A stretch of 64,000 nt of DNA. It comes from CAYVTZ01 sp964454685 (GTDB lineage: Bacteria > Bacillota > Clostridia > Christensenellales > Christensenellaceae). A model generated the notes under the pieces. It was not told the origin of the DNA, did not search any database, and saw nothing but the letters and a program-made list of their open reading frames with translations. A program made the translations under genes and the position numbers. This document shows positions 24,406 to 32,210 of the stretch, one piece after another (position 1 is the first letter of the stretch; the number at the start of each line of letters is the position of its first letter). Location of the stretch: contig CAYVTZ010000013.1 of assembly GCA_964454685.1 (NCBI GenBank), positions 17,221-81,220 on the forward strand. The letters run 5' to 3'.

Positions 24406-25209
24406 TCACTGTCCTATCATCGTCGCAAACATGCGTTCCAGCCCGTCATACATCGAATCAAACACACGCGGCATGAATGCCACATACACCGGAATAATCG
24501 CAAACAAAACCAAAAAACCAAGAATAATCTTGATGGGGATTCCGATGGAAAACGCATTCATCTGCGGCACCATGCGCATCATGATGCCAAAGCATGCCTC
24601 TCCCACCAGTCCGGAAGCGATAATGGGCATCGCAATGATGATCGCCAGCAAAAACGCTTCCACAAATAATTGCAGCGCCACCCAGCCGATATTCGCGTTA
24701 AACGTAACCCCCCCGATCGGGATATAATCAATGGAAAGCGCCATAATGCGTATCAGTCGCTCGTATCCTCTTACCGCAAAAAAAACCAGCAGCATGATCA
24801 GATTTAAAAAGTTGCCCGTCATAGGAATGCTTAGGTTGCTCTGCACGTCAAACACGTTAACCATGCCGAAGCCCATCTGCATATCGATCATCTGCCCGGC
24901 CGTAAAGGTCAACTGGAAAAATAGATTCAGCACATAGCCCAGCACCAGACCAAACAGCAATTCTTTGATACACAGCAAAATATATAGCAAAACATCATCG
25001 CCATACTGAAATGCTTTCATCTGCTCGGTCAACTGCGGCATAGAAGTGAAAAACAGCATTGCAATGCAAGCGCAATATCCAATTTTCACCACATTGGGAA
25101 TATTCCTTCTGCCGAAAATAGGCGAAGAAAAAATGAGTCCGGAAATTCTTAAAAACAAAAGAAGAAAAAACTCCCAATTTCCTATGAAGGATTCAAAAAA
25201 TAACGCCAT
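24406..25209 (-). CDS. fliR: FliR, export gate protein
   Basis: 267 residues, six hydrophobic helices from residue ~10 onward. Family segments are FSSPIFGRRNIPNVVKIG near the start and FTAGQMIDMQMGFGMVNVFD in the middle. With FliP and FliQ it forms the helical export core in the MS ring. It is 7 bases after fliQ and 1 base before flhB, a tightly packed gate operon. Confidence 0.95.
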   Translation of the reverse strand: MALFFESFIGNWEFFLLLFLRISGLIFSSPIFGRRNIPNVVKIGYCACIAMLFFTSMPQLTEQMKAFQYGDDVLLYILLCIKELLFGLVLGYVLNLFFQLTFTAGQMIDMQMGFGMVNVFDVQSNLSIPMTGNFLNLIMLLVFFAVRGYERLIRIMALSIDYIPIGGVTFNANIGWVALQLFVEAFLLAIIIAMPIIASGLVGEACFGIMMRMVPQMNAFSIGIPIKIILGFLVLFAIIPVYVAFMPRVFDSMYDGLERMFATMIGQ

Positions 25210-25216
25210 ACCTACT

Positions 25217-25492
25217 TTATGATATCATCGCAGCATACTCATAAATGCGCGTCGCAAATTCGACCAACTGGTTTAACATCAGCCCTCCAAAAATCAAAAT
25301 CGCCAACAAAATGCCGATGATTTTCGGCACAAAGGTCAGCGTCTGTTCATTGATCTGCGTTGCAGCTTGAAAGATCGATATGATAATACCAATCACGAGC
25401 CCAATCAAAATCGGCGGCAACGAAACCGTCAAAATCGTTCGGATTGCGTCCTGCATGACTGTAATAATTGTAGCCTGATCTATCTCAACCAC
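25217..25492 (-). CDS. fliQ: FliQ, export gate protein
   Basis: 91 residues with two membrane helices (LPPILIGLVIGIIISIFQAATQ and IIGILLAILIFGGLML) forming the hairpin that packs around FliP5FliR1. The QINEQTLTFVPK loop between them is typical of the family. It lies between fliP and fliR, as usual. Confidence 0.95.
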   Translation of the reverse strand: MVEIDQATIITVMQDAIRTILTVSLPPILIGLVIGIIISIFQAATQINEQTLTFVPKIIGILLAILIFGGLMLNQLVEFATRIYEYAAMIS

Positions 25493-25536
25493 TCCTCACT
25501 TTAGAATCTACGCCCCCGCGCCAACCTCCACGGTCG

Positions 25537-26349
25537 CTAAGTAAACGTGTTGAAGGTCGTCACCAGGGTTTGCATCGTCAGAGTCCAGCCGTCCACCAGG
25601 ATAAACAACAATACCTTAAAGGGTAACGAAATTACAATCGGCGGCAGCATCATCATACCCATTGCCATCAACGTACTGGAGACCACCATGTCTATGACAA
25701 TGAACGGAATATAAATAAAGAATCCAATCATAAAGCCACGCTTTAGTTCGCTGGTGATGAATGCCGGAATGATGGTGGTAATGGGGATGTCCTCCGGCGC
25801 CTGCACCTGCTGCGAATTGGAAAGCTCCATAAACAATCCGAGATCTTCTTTAAATGTCTGTTTCAGCATGAAGTTGCGCAGCGGCGTTTCCGCCTTGTCC
25901 ACTGCCTCTTCAAAGGTGATTTCCTGCGCGACATAAGGGTCAATGGCTTCCGTCTTGATGGTTCCAAACACCGGAGCCATAATGAAAAATGTCAAGAAAA
26001 TTGCCAGCGCGATTAACACCTGATTCGGCGGCATCTGCTGCAATCCCAACGCGTTTCTTGTGAAAGACAATACGATGACGATGCGCGTAAAGCCCGTCAC
26101 CATCAGTAAAATGGACGGCGCAATACTCAAAATCGTCAATAGACCCACCAACTGGATGCTGGTAGATCGGCTGCCCAAAAGCTGTGCGAGCGGGTCTGCC
26201 CCCTCGTCCACCTCGTTCGTCGTCACCGTCGTCGTGCCATCCGGCGCCGTTGTGGTAGTCGTGCCGGCCACACAACCGCCCAAAACCAAAACAAGCGCAA
26301 GCAGCGACACAATGCAAATGACAATTTTTAAAACCAATCTCTTCTTCAA
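25537..26349 (-). CDS. fliP: FliP, export gate protein, with a lipobox-like signal
   Basis: 270 residues from a TTG one base after the fliO stop, with AGGA about 7 bases upstream; the frame is open further back into fliO without a ribosome site. The mature part has the family segments LSIAPSILLMVTGFTRIVIVLSF, RNALGLQQMPPNQVLIALAI and MLPPIVISLPFKVLLFILVDGW. FliP normally carries a cleaved signal peptide. Here the signal ends VLVLGGC, which fits a lipoprotein box (Cys at ~25), followed by a Thr-rich spacer (GTTTTTAPDGTTTVTT) rather than the usual mature start. If modified, the N-terminus would be lipid-anchored. Confidence 0.94.
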   Translation of the reverse strand: MKKRLVLKIVICIVSLLALVLVLGGCVAGTTTTTAPDGTTTVTTNEVDEGADPLAQLLGSRSTSIQLVGLLTILSIAPSILLMVTGFTRIVIVLSFTRNALGLQQMPPNQVLIALAIFLTFFIMAPVFGTIKTEAIDPYVAQEITFEEAVDKAETPLRNFMLKQTFKEDLGLFMELSNSQQVQAPEDIPITTIIPAFITSELKRGFMIGFFIYIPFIVIDMVVSSTLMAMGMMMLPPIVISLPFKVLLFILVDGWTLTMQTLVTTFNTFT

Positions 26350-26350
26350 G

Positions 26351-27001
26351 TTACTGTCCTTTAGTCTTTTTTTGCGTATTTTGATCGCTGTCGCGCTTTT
26401 GTATTTCTTTGTCCAGCTTTTTTTGAAACGAACCCTGCGACGCATTCGCTCCGGAACCGCCGGGCAAGTAGCTGCGCAACACTATTTTCATACATTTCTT
26501 AAAGCGTTGCAGAAACGTCTCCTCCCCGGGGGGATACTCTTTTTTGGGGGCAGGCTGCGCCGCCGTCTCCTGCGTCGCATCTTCCGGCGCCATCCCACTG
26601 ACAGCCCCCTGTTCCTCTTTCGCGTTATCCTCCGCGCTCACCTCAGGTTGAGGCTGGCTCTCCGCTTCCGGTAGGATTTCAACCTTGTCGATGCACTCCA
26701 GTCCGTTCGGCGATGTACTCATCAGATAATATTTACCTTCAAATTCCACCACCATAATGGTCTTGTCCCGATCCACCGCAACCCGATCCACAACGGAAAC
26801 AAGATGCCCCATCTCCAGTTTACCGGCGCCGCTTTTGCGCTTCATACCGGAGTTGCGCATCCCTTTTTGCAATGACTTTTTGGCTACGAATTTTGTCAGG
26901 AAATATGCAGCAACCACGATCAATACCAGATAGACAATAATTACAATCACATCTGTTGGATTAACCGCGGGTGCAAGCTGTAAGCCGTTTCCTTCAACCA
27001 T
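26351..27001 (-). CDS. fliO: FliO, export apparatus assembly protein
   Basis: 216 residues. One membrane helix at ~17-37 (DVIVIIVYLVLIVVAAYFLT), then a small beta domain (GHLVSVVDRVAVDRDKTIMVVEFEGKYYL) typical of FliO. An unusually long acidic and proline-rich stretch (~115-160) leads to a basic tail. FliO stabilises FliP during assembly; it is the least conserved gate protein and is identified partly by position before fliP. The stop and the fliP start are separated by one base. Confidence 0.88.
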   Translation of the reverse strand: MVEGNGLQLAPAVNPTDVIVIIVYLVLIVVAAYFLTKFVAKKSLQKGMRNSGMKRKSGAGKLEMGHLVSVVDRVAVDRDKTIMVVEFEGKYYLMSTSPNGLECIDKVEILPEAESQPQPEVSAEDNAKEEQGAVSGMAPEDATQETAAQPAPKKEYPPGEETFLQRFKKCMKIVLRSYLPGGSGANASQGSFQKKLDKEIQKRDSDQNTQKKTKGQ

Positions 27002-27108
27002 CTATGTTTCCCTTACTTCCGACAGTCATCCACCTTTGACCGTTCATCGCGCTTCGCCAAAGCTCCATGCAGTGCGTCACTCTTGCCAAACCGGATGTTG
27101 CTGACAAT

Positions 27109-27134
27109 AAAAAAAGTGTCATACCACTTTTTTT
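27109..27134 (-). terminator. Intra-operon terminator/attenuator between fliE and fliO
   Basis: AAAAAAAGTG and CACTTTTTTT pair perfectly (10 bp, AT-rich) around a 6-base loop; on the minus strand the T-run forms the second arm and continues as TTTATTG. It lies in the 149-base gap after fliE, where the rest shows nothing recognisable. It may dampen expression of the export genes relative to the rod genes upstream. Confidence 0.55.
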
Positions 27135-27150
27135 ATCGGAGTCTTTTTGA

Positions 27151-27462
27151 TTACAGGGACATGCGCATTACTTCGTTGTAGGCATCCACCACTTTGTTTC
27201 TGACCTGAATCACCATGTTCAGCGCCAGTTCGGATTTTGTGCCGTCAATCATCACCTGCGCAATGTTGTCCACTTCACCCGCAAGCAACGCCTGCGTTCC
27301 CTCTTGCGACACCGTGCTCAGTTGATCCGCTTGCGCAATCGCATTGCTCAGCATGCCCTTGAATCCGGCATCCGGCATCGTTTCATCCGCATTTTGCGAG
27401 GGTGATATTTTGGTCGCCTGATATAATTCCGAAGGAGATGCGATAGGATTAATGCTCGCCAT
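27151..27462 (-). CDS. fliE: FliE, MS ring-rod junction protein
   Basis: 103 residues from ATG 27462 with GAGG 8 bases upstream. The C-terminal half is typical: KSELALNMVIQVRNKVVDAYNEVMRMSL. An F34KGML segment fits the FxxxL/M gate-recognition pattern of early export substrates. FliE is the first protein exported and links FliF to the rod. It follows flgC by 10 bases, the standard flgB-flgC-fliE order. Confidence 0.95.
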   Translation of the reverse strand: MASINPIASPSELYQATKISPSQNADETMPDAGFKGMLSNAIAQADQLSTVSQEGTQALLAGEVDNIAQVMIDGTKSELALNMVIQVRNKVVDAYNEVMRMSL

Positions 27463-27472
27463 GCTTATTTCC

Positions 27473-27910
27473 TCACTTTCCAATTTCCAGTGCGTTCATT
27501 GCCATGCTTTTGGTTGCGTTAAACACGGTAATGTTTGCGTCGTAAGAGCGTGTAGCAGACATCATGTCCACCATCTCGCGCGCCAACTCAACGTTGGGCA
27601 ACCGCACATAGCCAAATTCGTCCGCATCCGGATGCGTCGGATTGTAGTCCAGTTTGAAAGGAGATTCATCCTCTCCAATCTCCGTTACACGCACCCCGCT
27701 TCCCGTACTGCCGGCAAGTGATTGATTCAGCTGCTGCGAAAAACTCGCGCCGTCCCGCTGCTGAAACACCACATATCTTCTGCGATAGGGCTGTCCTTCC
27801 GCATTTCTGGTGGTGTTAATGTTTGCAACATTTTCAGAGATTACGTCCATACGCAGCCGCTGTGCGCTCAACGCAGAACCCGAAATATCCAAAGATGATA
27901 AAAATGCCAT
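27473..27910 (-). CDS. flgC: FlgC, proximal rod protein
   Basis: 145 residues. The N-terminal rod signature is LRMDVISENVANINTTRNAEGQPYRR, and the C-terminal helix is NVELAREMVDMMSATRSYDANITVFNATKSM. It is exported and polymerises with FlgB and FlgF into the rod. It lies 24 bases after flgB. Confidence 0.96.
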   Translation of the reverse strand: MAFLSSLDISGSALSAQRLRMDVISENVANINTTRNAEGQPYRRRYVVFQQRDGASFSQQLNQSLAGSTGSGVRVTEIGEDESPFKLDYNPTHPDADEFGYVRLPNVELAREMVDMMSATRSYDANITVFNATKSMAMNALEIGK

Positions 27911-27934
27911 CTCTCATGCCTCCTTCACTGCTTG

Positions 27935-28336
27935 TTACTGTCCACGAATCGCCATGCGCAGTTGATTAAACTGTCCGTTGATTTTCCGCATGATCGTGTT
28001 GTAGTAAATAACGTTCTTTGCAAAATCTGTCATTTCCTGATCGATATCCACATTGTTCCCATCCATGCGATATGTGGTATTCGCCTTCATCACAACTTCA
28101 CCCTTGACCGCGCCCACGTCCGATTCACCGAAGTTCATGTGTGTCGCGCGCGTCCGCTTCATGGTGAAGTCATCCTCACCGCCAAGCGCTTTTTTATACA
28201 GATCCTCAAATTCGACCCCAGCCGCTTTAAAGTTCGGCGTGTCTACATTAGCGACGTTATCCAGTATGGTGCGATTGCGCAACCACGATGCTTCCAAGCC
28301 GTTTTCCAGCGGCTTAATTCCGTCAAACATACCCAT
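27935..28336 (-). CDS. flgB: FlgB, proximal rod protein
   Basis: 133 residues. The signature region reads LRNRTILDNVANVDTPNFKAAGVEFEDLYKKAL, and the C-terminal NNVDIDQEMTDFAKNVIYYNTIMRKINGQF closes the rod fold. It begins the rod gene set; unusually for a Bacillota fla/che operon this set is not at the operon start but ~33 kb inside it, just after cheV (gap 15 bases). Confidence 0.96.
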   Translation of the reverse strand: MGMFDGIKPLENGLEASWLRNRTILDNVANVDTPNFKAAGVEFEDLYKKALGGEDDFTMKRTRATHMNFGESDVGAVKGEVVMKANTTYRMDGNNVDIDQEMTDFAKNVIYYNTIMRKINGQFNQLRMAIRGQ

Positions 28337-28351
28337 TGTGGCAACTCCTTT

Positions 28352-29314
28352 TTACAGCCTCATCATATCCGGCATCGTGATGTCATACTGCGACAGCAGA
28401 TGGTCAACAACCTCCACCAGATGTCCGATCTCCGGCTTGGACAGCTGCTCATCCGCACCGAGTTTTTTTCCTTTGATCCGCATTTCTTCGTTGACCAGCG
28501 AGGAGAAAATCACCAGCGGCAACGATTTCAAAACCGGGTCCGACTTCACCAGCTTGGTCAAACGGTGCCCGTCCATTTGCGGCATTTCAATATCCGTAAT
28601 CACCAGCGAAACCTGCTCCTTGATGGATGGCAAATCTCCGCCGCATTCATTTCTGATTTCACGCAGATATTCCCACGCTTCCTCACCATTGTCTTTCTTG
28701 ACCGTGTTCGTGTAGCCGGCTTTGGTCAGGCACTGAATAATCATGGCGGACAGCAGTGCGGAGTCCTCCACAATCAGGATCGGGCGCTCATCCTTCGAGC
28801 GCACACCCAGCGCATCAATTTCACCAATTTGAATTCCGGTCTCCGGCGCAATGTCCGCAACGATCTTCTCAAAATCCAAAATGGTAATCAAACGGTTTTC
28901 AAACCGCGCCAGTCCGGTTACAATGCCCTCCTGACCACCATAGATGGTTTTGTCGGGCTTCTCGATCGCCTCCCACGAGATGCGGTCAATGCCTTCCACC
29001 GTATGCACGCGAAAAGCAATGTGCAGTTGGTTGAAGTTGGTCACAATAAACAAGTCTTTGGCTGTGTCGTGATCCGCATCCATGCCCAGATACAAGGGTA
29101 GATTGATCAATGTAATGATTGTGTCTCTCGGCTTGAATACACCCTCGATCGCCGGATGCACGTGCGGCATTTTTTTAACAGTATGCGGGTTCATGATCTC
29201 CCGAATCTTTGCTACATTGATGCCAAACGTATTCCCTGCGATCGTGAACTCCATGATTTCGATTTCATTGGTTCCCGATTCCAGCAGAATTTCCTGATTT
29301 TTATTCAACTCCAT
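28352..29314 (-). CDS. cheV: CheV, CheW-receiver chemotaxis coupling protein
   Basis: 320 residues from ATG 29314 with GAGGAG 7 bases upstream. Residues ~15-165 form a CheW-like domain (GTNEIEIMEFTIAGNTFGINVAKIREIM; VFKPRDTIITLINLPLYLG). Residues ~180-310 form a receiver domain with ILIVEDSALL, the phospho-acceptor Asp in VITDIEMPQMDGHRL, and the conserved Lys in QLSKPEI. CheV couples receptors to CheA and takes part in adaptation by being phosphorylated. It sits between hemerythrin and flgB. Confidence 0.95.
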   Translation of the reverse strand: MELNKNQEILLESGTNEIEIMEFTIAGNTFGINVAKIREIMNPHTVKKMPHVHPAIEGVFKPRDTIITLINLPLYLGMDADHDTAKDLFIVTNFNQLHIAFRVHTVEGIDRISWEAIEKPDKTIYGGQEGIVTGLARFENRLITILDFEKIVADIAPETGIQIGEIDALGVRSKDERPILIVEDSALLSAMIIQCLTKAGYTNTVKKDNGEEAWEYLREIRNECGGDLPSIKEQVSLVITDIEMPQMDGHRLTKLVKSDPVLKSLPLVIFSSLVNEEMRIKGKKLGADEQLSKPEIGHLVEVVDHLLSQYDITMPDMMRL

Positions 29315-29408
29315 AACCGTTCTCCTCTTTTCAATCGCCAATTTCACAGGTCAGCGATCATTCGTCTTTTTGAGCAACGCATGGGGAGCACGAACTAAAA
29401 TTCGTTCC

Positions 29409-29810
29409 TCACACCTGCGCAAGGAATGTGCCGAATTTCCTATCCTCCACTTTGATATGCGTCACCAGCCACGTGCCTACATTCGCATTCACCTTTGCCA
29501 GAAGCCCAATCGTCTCGCCTGTCTTATTGTACTCCAGTACCATCTCCCGCGTTGTGCGTGCAAACGCATCGTGCATTTGCTTATGCGCCACACGCGCCGG
29601 GTACTGATGCTGCGTGTGTAAGTTCTGCTCATCCCGAAAATGTTTTTCGATATAGTCCTGCAAAAACTTCAAGGTGCAGTCAATTTTCTGTCTGCCTGCG
29701 CCGCTGCTGCAAGCCGCTCCCAGTTCGTTCATGATGCGGAACAATTCCTTATGCTGTGCATCAACCAGCGCTTCTCCAATTTCCAAATCCTTTGTAAAAA
29801 CATATGCCAT
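29409..29810 (-). CDS. Bacteriohemerythrin, di-iron oxygen-binding protein
   Basis: 133 residues from ATG 29810 with AAAGGA 7 bases upstream. The di-iron ligands fit the family: His in VDAQHKELF, His and Glu in KHFRDEQNLHTQH, His in RVAHKQMHDAF, and HIKVED near the end. Single-domain hemerythrins bind O2 reversibly in the cytoplasm. In a presumed anaerobe, next to cheV and an EAL-HDOD protein, it could buffer or deliver O2 for an aerotaxis response, as in Methylococcus and Campylobacter relatives; that link is inference. It probably has a promoter of its own in the 175-base upstream gap. Confidence 0.93.
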   Translation of the reverse strand: MAYVFTKDLEIGEALVDAQHKELFRIMNELGAACSSGAGRQKIDCTLKFLQDYIEKHFRDEQNLHTQHQYPARVAHKQMHDAFARTTREMVLEYNKTGETIGLLAKVNANVGTWLVTHIKVEDRKFGTFLAQV

Positions 29811-29930
29811 GATTCTTTCCTTTCTACGCACAGGCATGCAGCCCGTCCGCCTAGCCCAGCCAAGGCTATTTCAAATCCCCCGATGATGTCCAACCCATGA
29901 TGAAGTGTGCCGTACATAACTCAAGTATAT

Positions 29931-29963
29931 ATTATATACCATTTTTACGAAATTTTATACCAA
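29931..29963 (-). promoter_or_regulatory. Candidate promoter region for the hemerythrin gene
   Basis: In the 175-base gap after the EAL-HDOD gene, the minus strand carries TGGTATATAAT (29931-29941) and, upstream, TTGGTATAAAAT (29952-29963). Both resemble extended -10 elements; no clean -35 is visible. The following ~120-base leader has GC-rich patches that I cannot match to a known riboswitch. Confidence 0.4.
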
Positions 29964-29985
29964 TTTTCGATTTTTTTCCGACAAA

Positions 29986-31224
29986 TTATTCGCCGTCGTT
30001 TCTCATTTCTGTAAAGCTCTTCCACATCTGATCCACCAGATTCATACAGCTGAAATATTTCTCTGCAATGATGTCCTCCTCGATGCCCAATCGCTCCGCA
30101 CAATTCGCCATGCTGATCCAGTTCCCTTTTTCGTAATCCAGCACCAGACGATACAAAAGTCCCGCGCGTCCTTCCTGCTTGGTCAGCGCCTCCACGATGT
30201 ATGGAGAAATATTCAGCTCCTGCAGCGCTTCCTCCAGTGAAATCTCCATCAAGGAATCGATGGTAGAGAACATCCCCATCAGATACGCCTCGGATTTATT
30301 CAATGGCACATCCTGCGCGTATGCCAAAAGCTCCGAGCACATGCTGGCACGCAAGAAAGATATCTTGATAAATTCGGAAGGCAATTCTCCCTCGTCGGAT
30401 TCAAAACTCAAAACATAAATCCACTGACGCAGCTGCGCAATTCCCAGCACCACCAACGCCTGATGTACAGACTCCACACGCTTGCGCATCGCAAAGTACG
30501 CAGAGTTTACCAGCTTGAGCAGCGCGTATGTCAGCGTAACATCCATAGAGATCAAGCTCTCGATCTCGTTGAAATCCGGCTCTTCCTTTGTCACTTCCAC
30601 CATCAGCTTAAAGAAGTTGCCCTGATGCGGCTTAACAATGCCTGCCTTCTTGGGCATTTGCATCCCGATATACAAGCCTTGCACATAATCCACATCCAAA
30701 GCGCGCGCAACGTGATACGCTTTTTCTGTATTCACGCTGTACAAGACAACCTTCTTTTGCAGTTTTTTTGCAATGTCGATCACGCTTTTCTTTTCCACGT
30801 CCATATACTCAAAGTTGATTTTAAGCATATCGATATGATCCAGCGCACTGATCGAGCGCGCATTAAATTCAAATCCTTTGAGCGCGACCTGATATCCCAT
30901 CTCACGATATTGCTGCACCATTCTCATGGCTTCGGAGTCCAGCAGCATCTCCTGATCGATTTGGATGATCAATTTCTCAGAATTGAACATTTCCGGTACT
31001 TTGCGTACCAACAGCTTATGCGTAAAATCCACAAATGCCGCCTTGCCGTCCAGCAATCCGTCATTTTGAAACTGCATCAGCAGCACTTCGATTGCCTTTG
31101 CCGCTGCTGCGTCGCCGCCAACGCTATCGTAGCCGCCATCCTCTACATATAGGATTTCATACGCGCATAATTCGCTATTTTTGTTGTGAATGGGTAATCT
31201 TACCACATATGATTGAGACTGCAT
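29986..31224 (-). CDS. EAL-HDOD (YuxH-type) signalling protein with degenerate EAL domain
   Basis: 412 residues. The N-terminal ~200 residues are EAL-like but the catalytic signature reads YEILY, and most metal ligands are absent, so phosphodiesterase activity is unlikely. The C-terminal ~210 residues are an HDOD domain (FNEIESLISMDVTLTYALLKLVNSAYFA; ALVVLGIAQLRQWIYVLSF). Proteins of this layout (YuxH, CdgJ/CdpA-like) affect motility by protein contacts. It lies among chemotaxis genes, 13 bases after the transglycosylase gene reading leftward, and no membrane segment is seen. Confidence 0.9.
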   Translation of the reverse strand: MQSQSYVVRLPIHNKNSELCAYEILYVEDGGYDSVGGDAAAAKAIEVLLMQFQNDGLLDGKAAFVDFTHKLLVRKVPEMFNSEKLIIQIDQEMLLDSEAMRMVQQYREMGYQVALKGFEFNARSISALDHIDMLKINFEYMDVEKKSVIDIAKKLQKKVVLYSVNTEKAYHVARALDVDYVQGLYIGMQMPKKAGIVKPHQGNFFKLMVEVTKEEPDFNEIESLISMDVTLTYALLKLVNSAYFAMRKRVESVHQALVVLGIAQLRQWIYVLSFESDEGELPSEFIKISFLRASMCSELLAYAQDVPLNKSEAYLMGMFSTIDSLMEISLEEALQELNISPYIVEALTKQEGRAGLLYRLVLDYEKGNWISMANCAERLGIEEDIIAEKYFSCMNLVDQMWKSFTEMRNDGE

Positions 31225-31236
31225 CCTCGTCCTCCT

Positions 31237-32130
31237 TTAAACCTCTGTCTGTAATCCTGCATATCTGAGCACCCGATCGGCGTAATCTCTTACCGATTGC
31301 GGTATATTCAGGTATTCAGGACTGCTGCTGCTCGTCACATTTCGCTTCGCCACATTGCCCGGTCCCGTGTTATAGGCTGCCAGTGCCAGTTTTAAGTCTC
31401 CGTTATATGTTTTTAAATGTCTTGCAATTTCGTCGGTGCCACACATGATGTTCTGGCGCACATCAAAAATGTCCGTCATCCCAAATTCCGCAGCATTCTC
31501 CGGCATAATCTGCATGATTCCGGATGCCCCAGCGCTGGAAACACAGTTCGGATTAAAGTCAGACTCTGCCTTAATCACTCCCATGATGACATTGGCGGGA
31601 ATGCCATAAGTTGCAGACGCCTCGTTGATGATATCCATGTAAGGCGCCGCTTTTTGCAACATACCGTCGCTTGTGTCAACTGTTCCGTTGTAGAGCCCCC
31701 CGGTTGTGCCGTAGTTATAGTTGTTGCCATACGTGCTGTTGGCCAGCGGTTCCGGCGTTCCACAATAGATACATGCGCGCCCTGTATAACGCTGCACCAT
31801 GTTATTGCCTGTTGCAGTCAGCGAATTTAATCCGCTCGCCAGCAGGTTGTTTCCATACATGCTGCTCAATAAATCCGTCTCACCGGTCAGCATGCCCGAG
31901 TTCCCTGTCATTGCAGCGTTCAGCAAAGAAGCATTCAGTGCGGCATCACTCTGCCCTGTTGCATCGCCACCGAGCGCGACATCACCTGCCTCGGTTGTCT
32001 GAGCCGTCTGATTCAGTTTTTCGCTCAACAAGGTGTCAAAGCGCACCTGCGGCGCACTTGTCATATTGTCGATTCTCTGCTTGATTGCCGCTACATTTGC
32101 GTAAGCGCGGTTGATTCCTTCCAGTCCCAC
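31237..32130 (-). CDS. Flagellum-associated lytic transglycosylase (SLT domain)
   Basis: 297 residues from a GTG with AAGGAG 9 bases upstream; a TTG 9 codons earlier has no ribosome site. The C-terminal ~130 residues are the SLT domain with catalytic Glu in VIKAESDFNPNCVSSAGASGIMQIMP and LALAAYNTGPGNV. It cleaves peptidoglycan strands. The N-terminus has no Sec signal; F31DTLL in it fits the FxxxL pattern of flagellar export substrates, so export by the flagellar apparatus is likely (compare CwlQ/YjbJ). A CIYCG pair in the linker is unusual. Position between cheR and the EAL-HDOD gene. Confidence 0.92.
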   Translation of the reverse strand: MGLEGINRAYANVAAIKQRIDNMTSAPQVRFDTLLSEKLNQTAQTTEAGDVALGGDATGQSDAALNASLLNAAMTGNSGMLTGETDLLSSMYGNNLLASGLNSLTATGNNMVQRYTGRACIYCGTPEPLANSTYGNNYNYGTTGGLYNGTVDTSDGMLQKAAPYMDIINEASATYGIPANVIMGVIKAESDFNPNCVSSAGASGIMQIMPENAAEFGMTDIFDVRQNIMCGTDEIARHLKTYNGDLKLALAAYNTGPGNVAKRNVTSSSSPEYLNIPQSVRDYADRVLRYAGLQTEV

Positions 32131-32210
32131 CAGATCATACTCCTTTTTGCTTGCCAAAAAATGTGGAATCCTTCCACCTGCATGCAGTCCTTTGCGTCGT
32201 TAAACGGTAT

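Noticed and set aside
26350..26445. Earlier start of fliP inside fliO
   Set aside because: The frame is open, but there is no ribosome site and the added residues are basic with no signal character; the TTG after the fliO stop fits better.
27932..29101. 389-codon open frame on the plus strand opposite flgB and cheV
   Set aside because: Antisense to two clear genes; no ribosome site or recognisable domain.
29811..29985. c-di-GMP riboswitch in the hemerythrin leader
   Set aside because: Some stems can be drawn but none of the conserved unpaired motifs is present.
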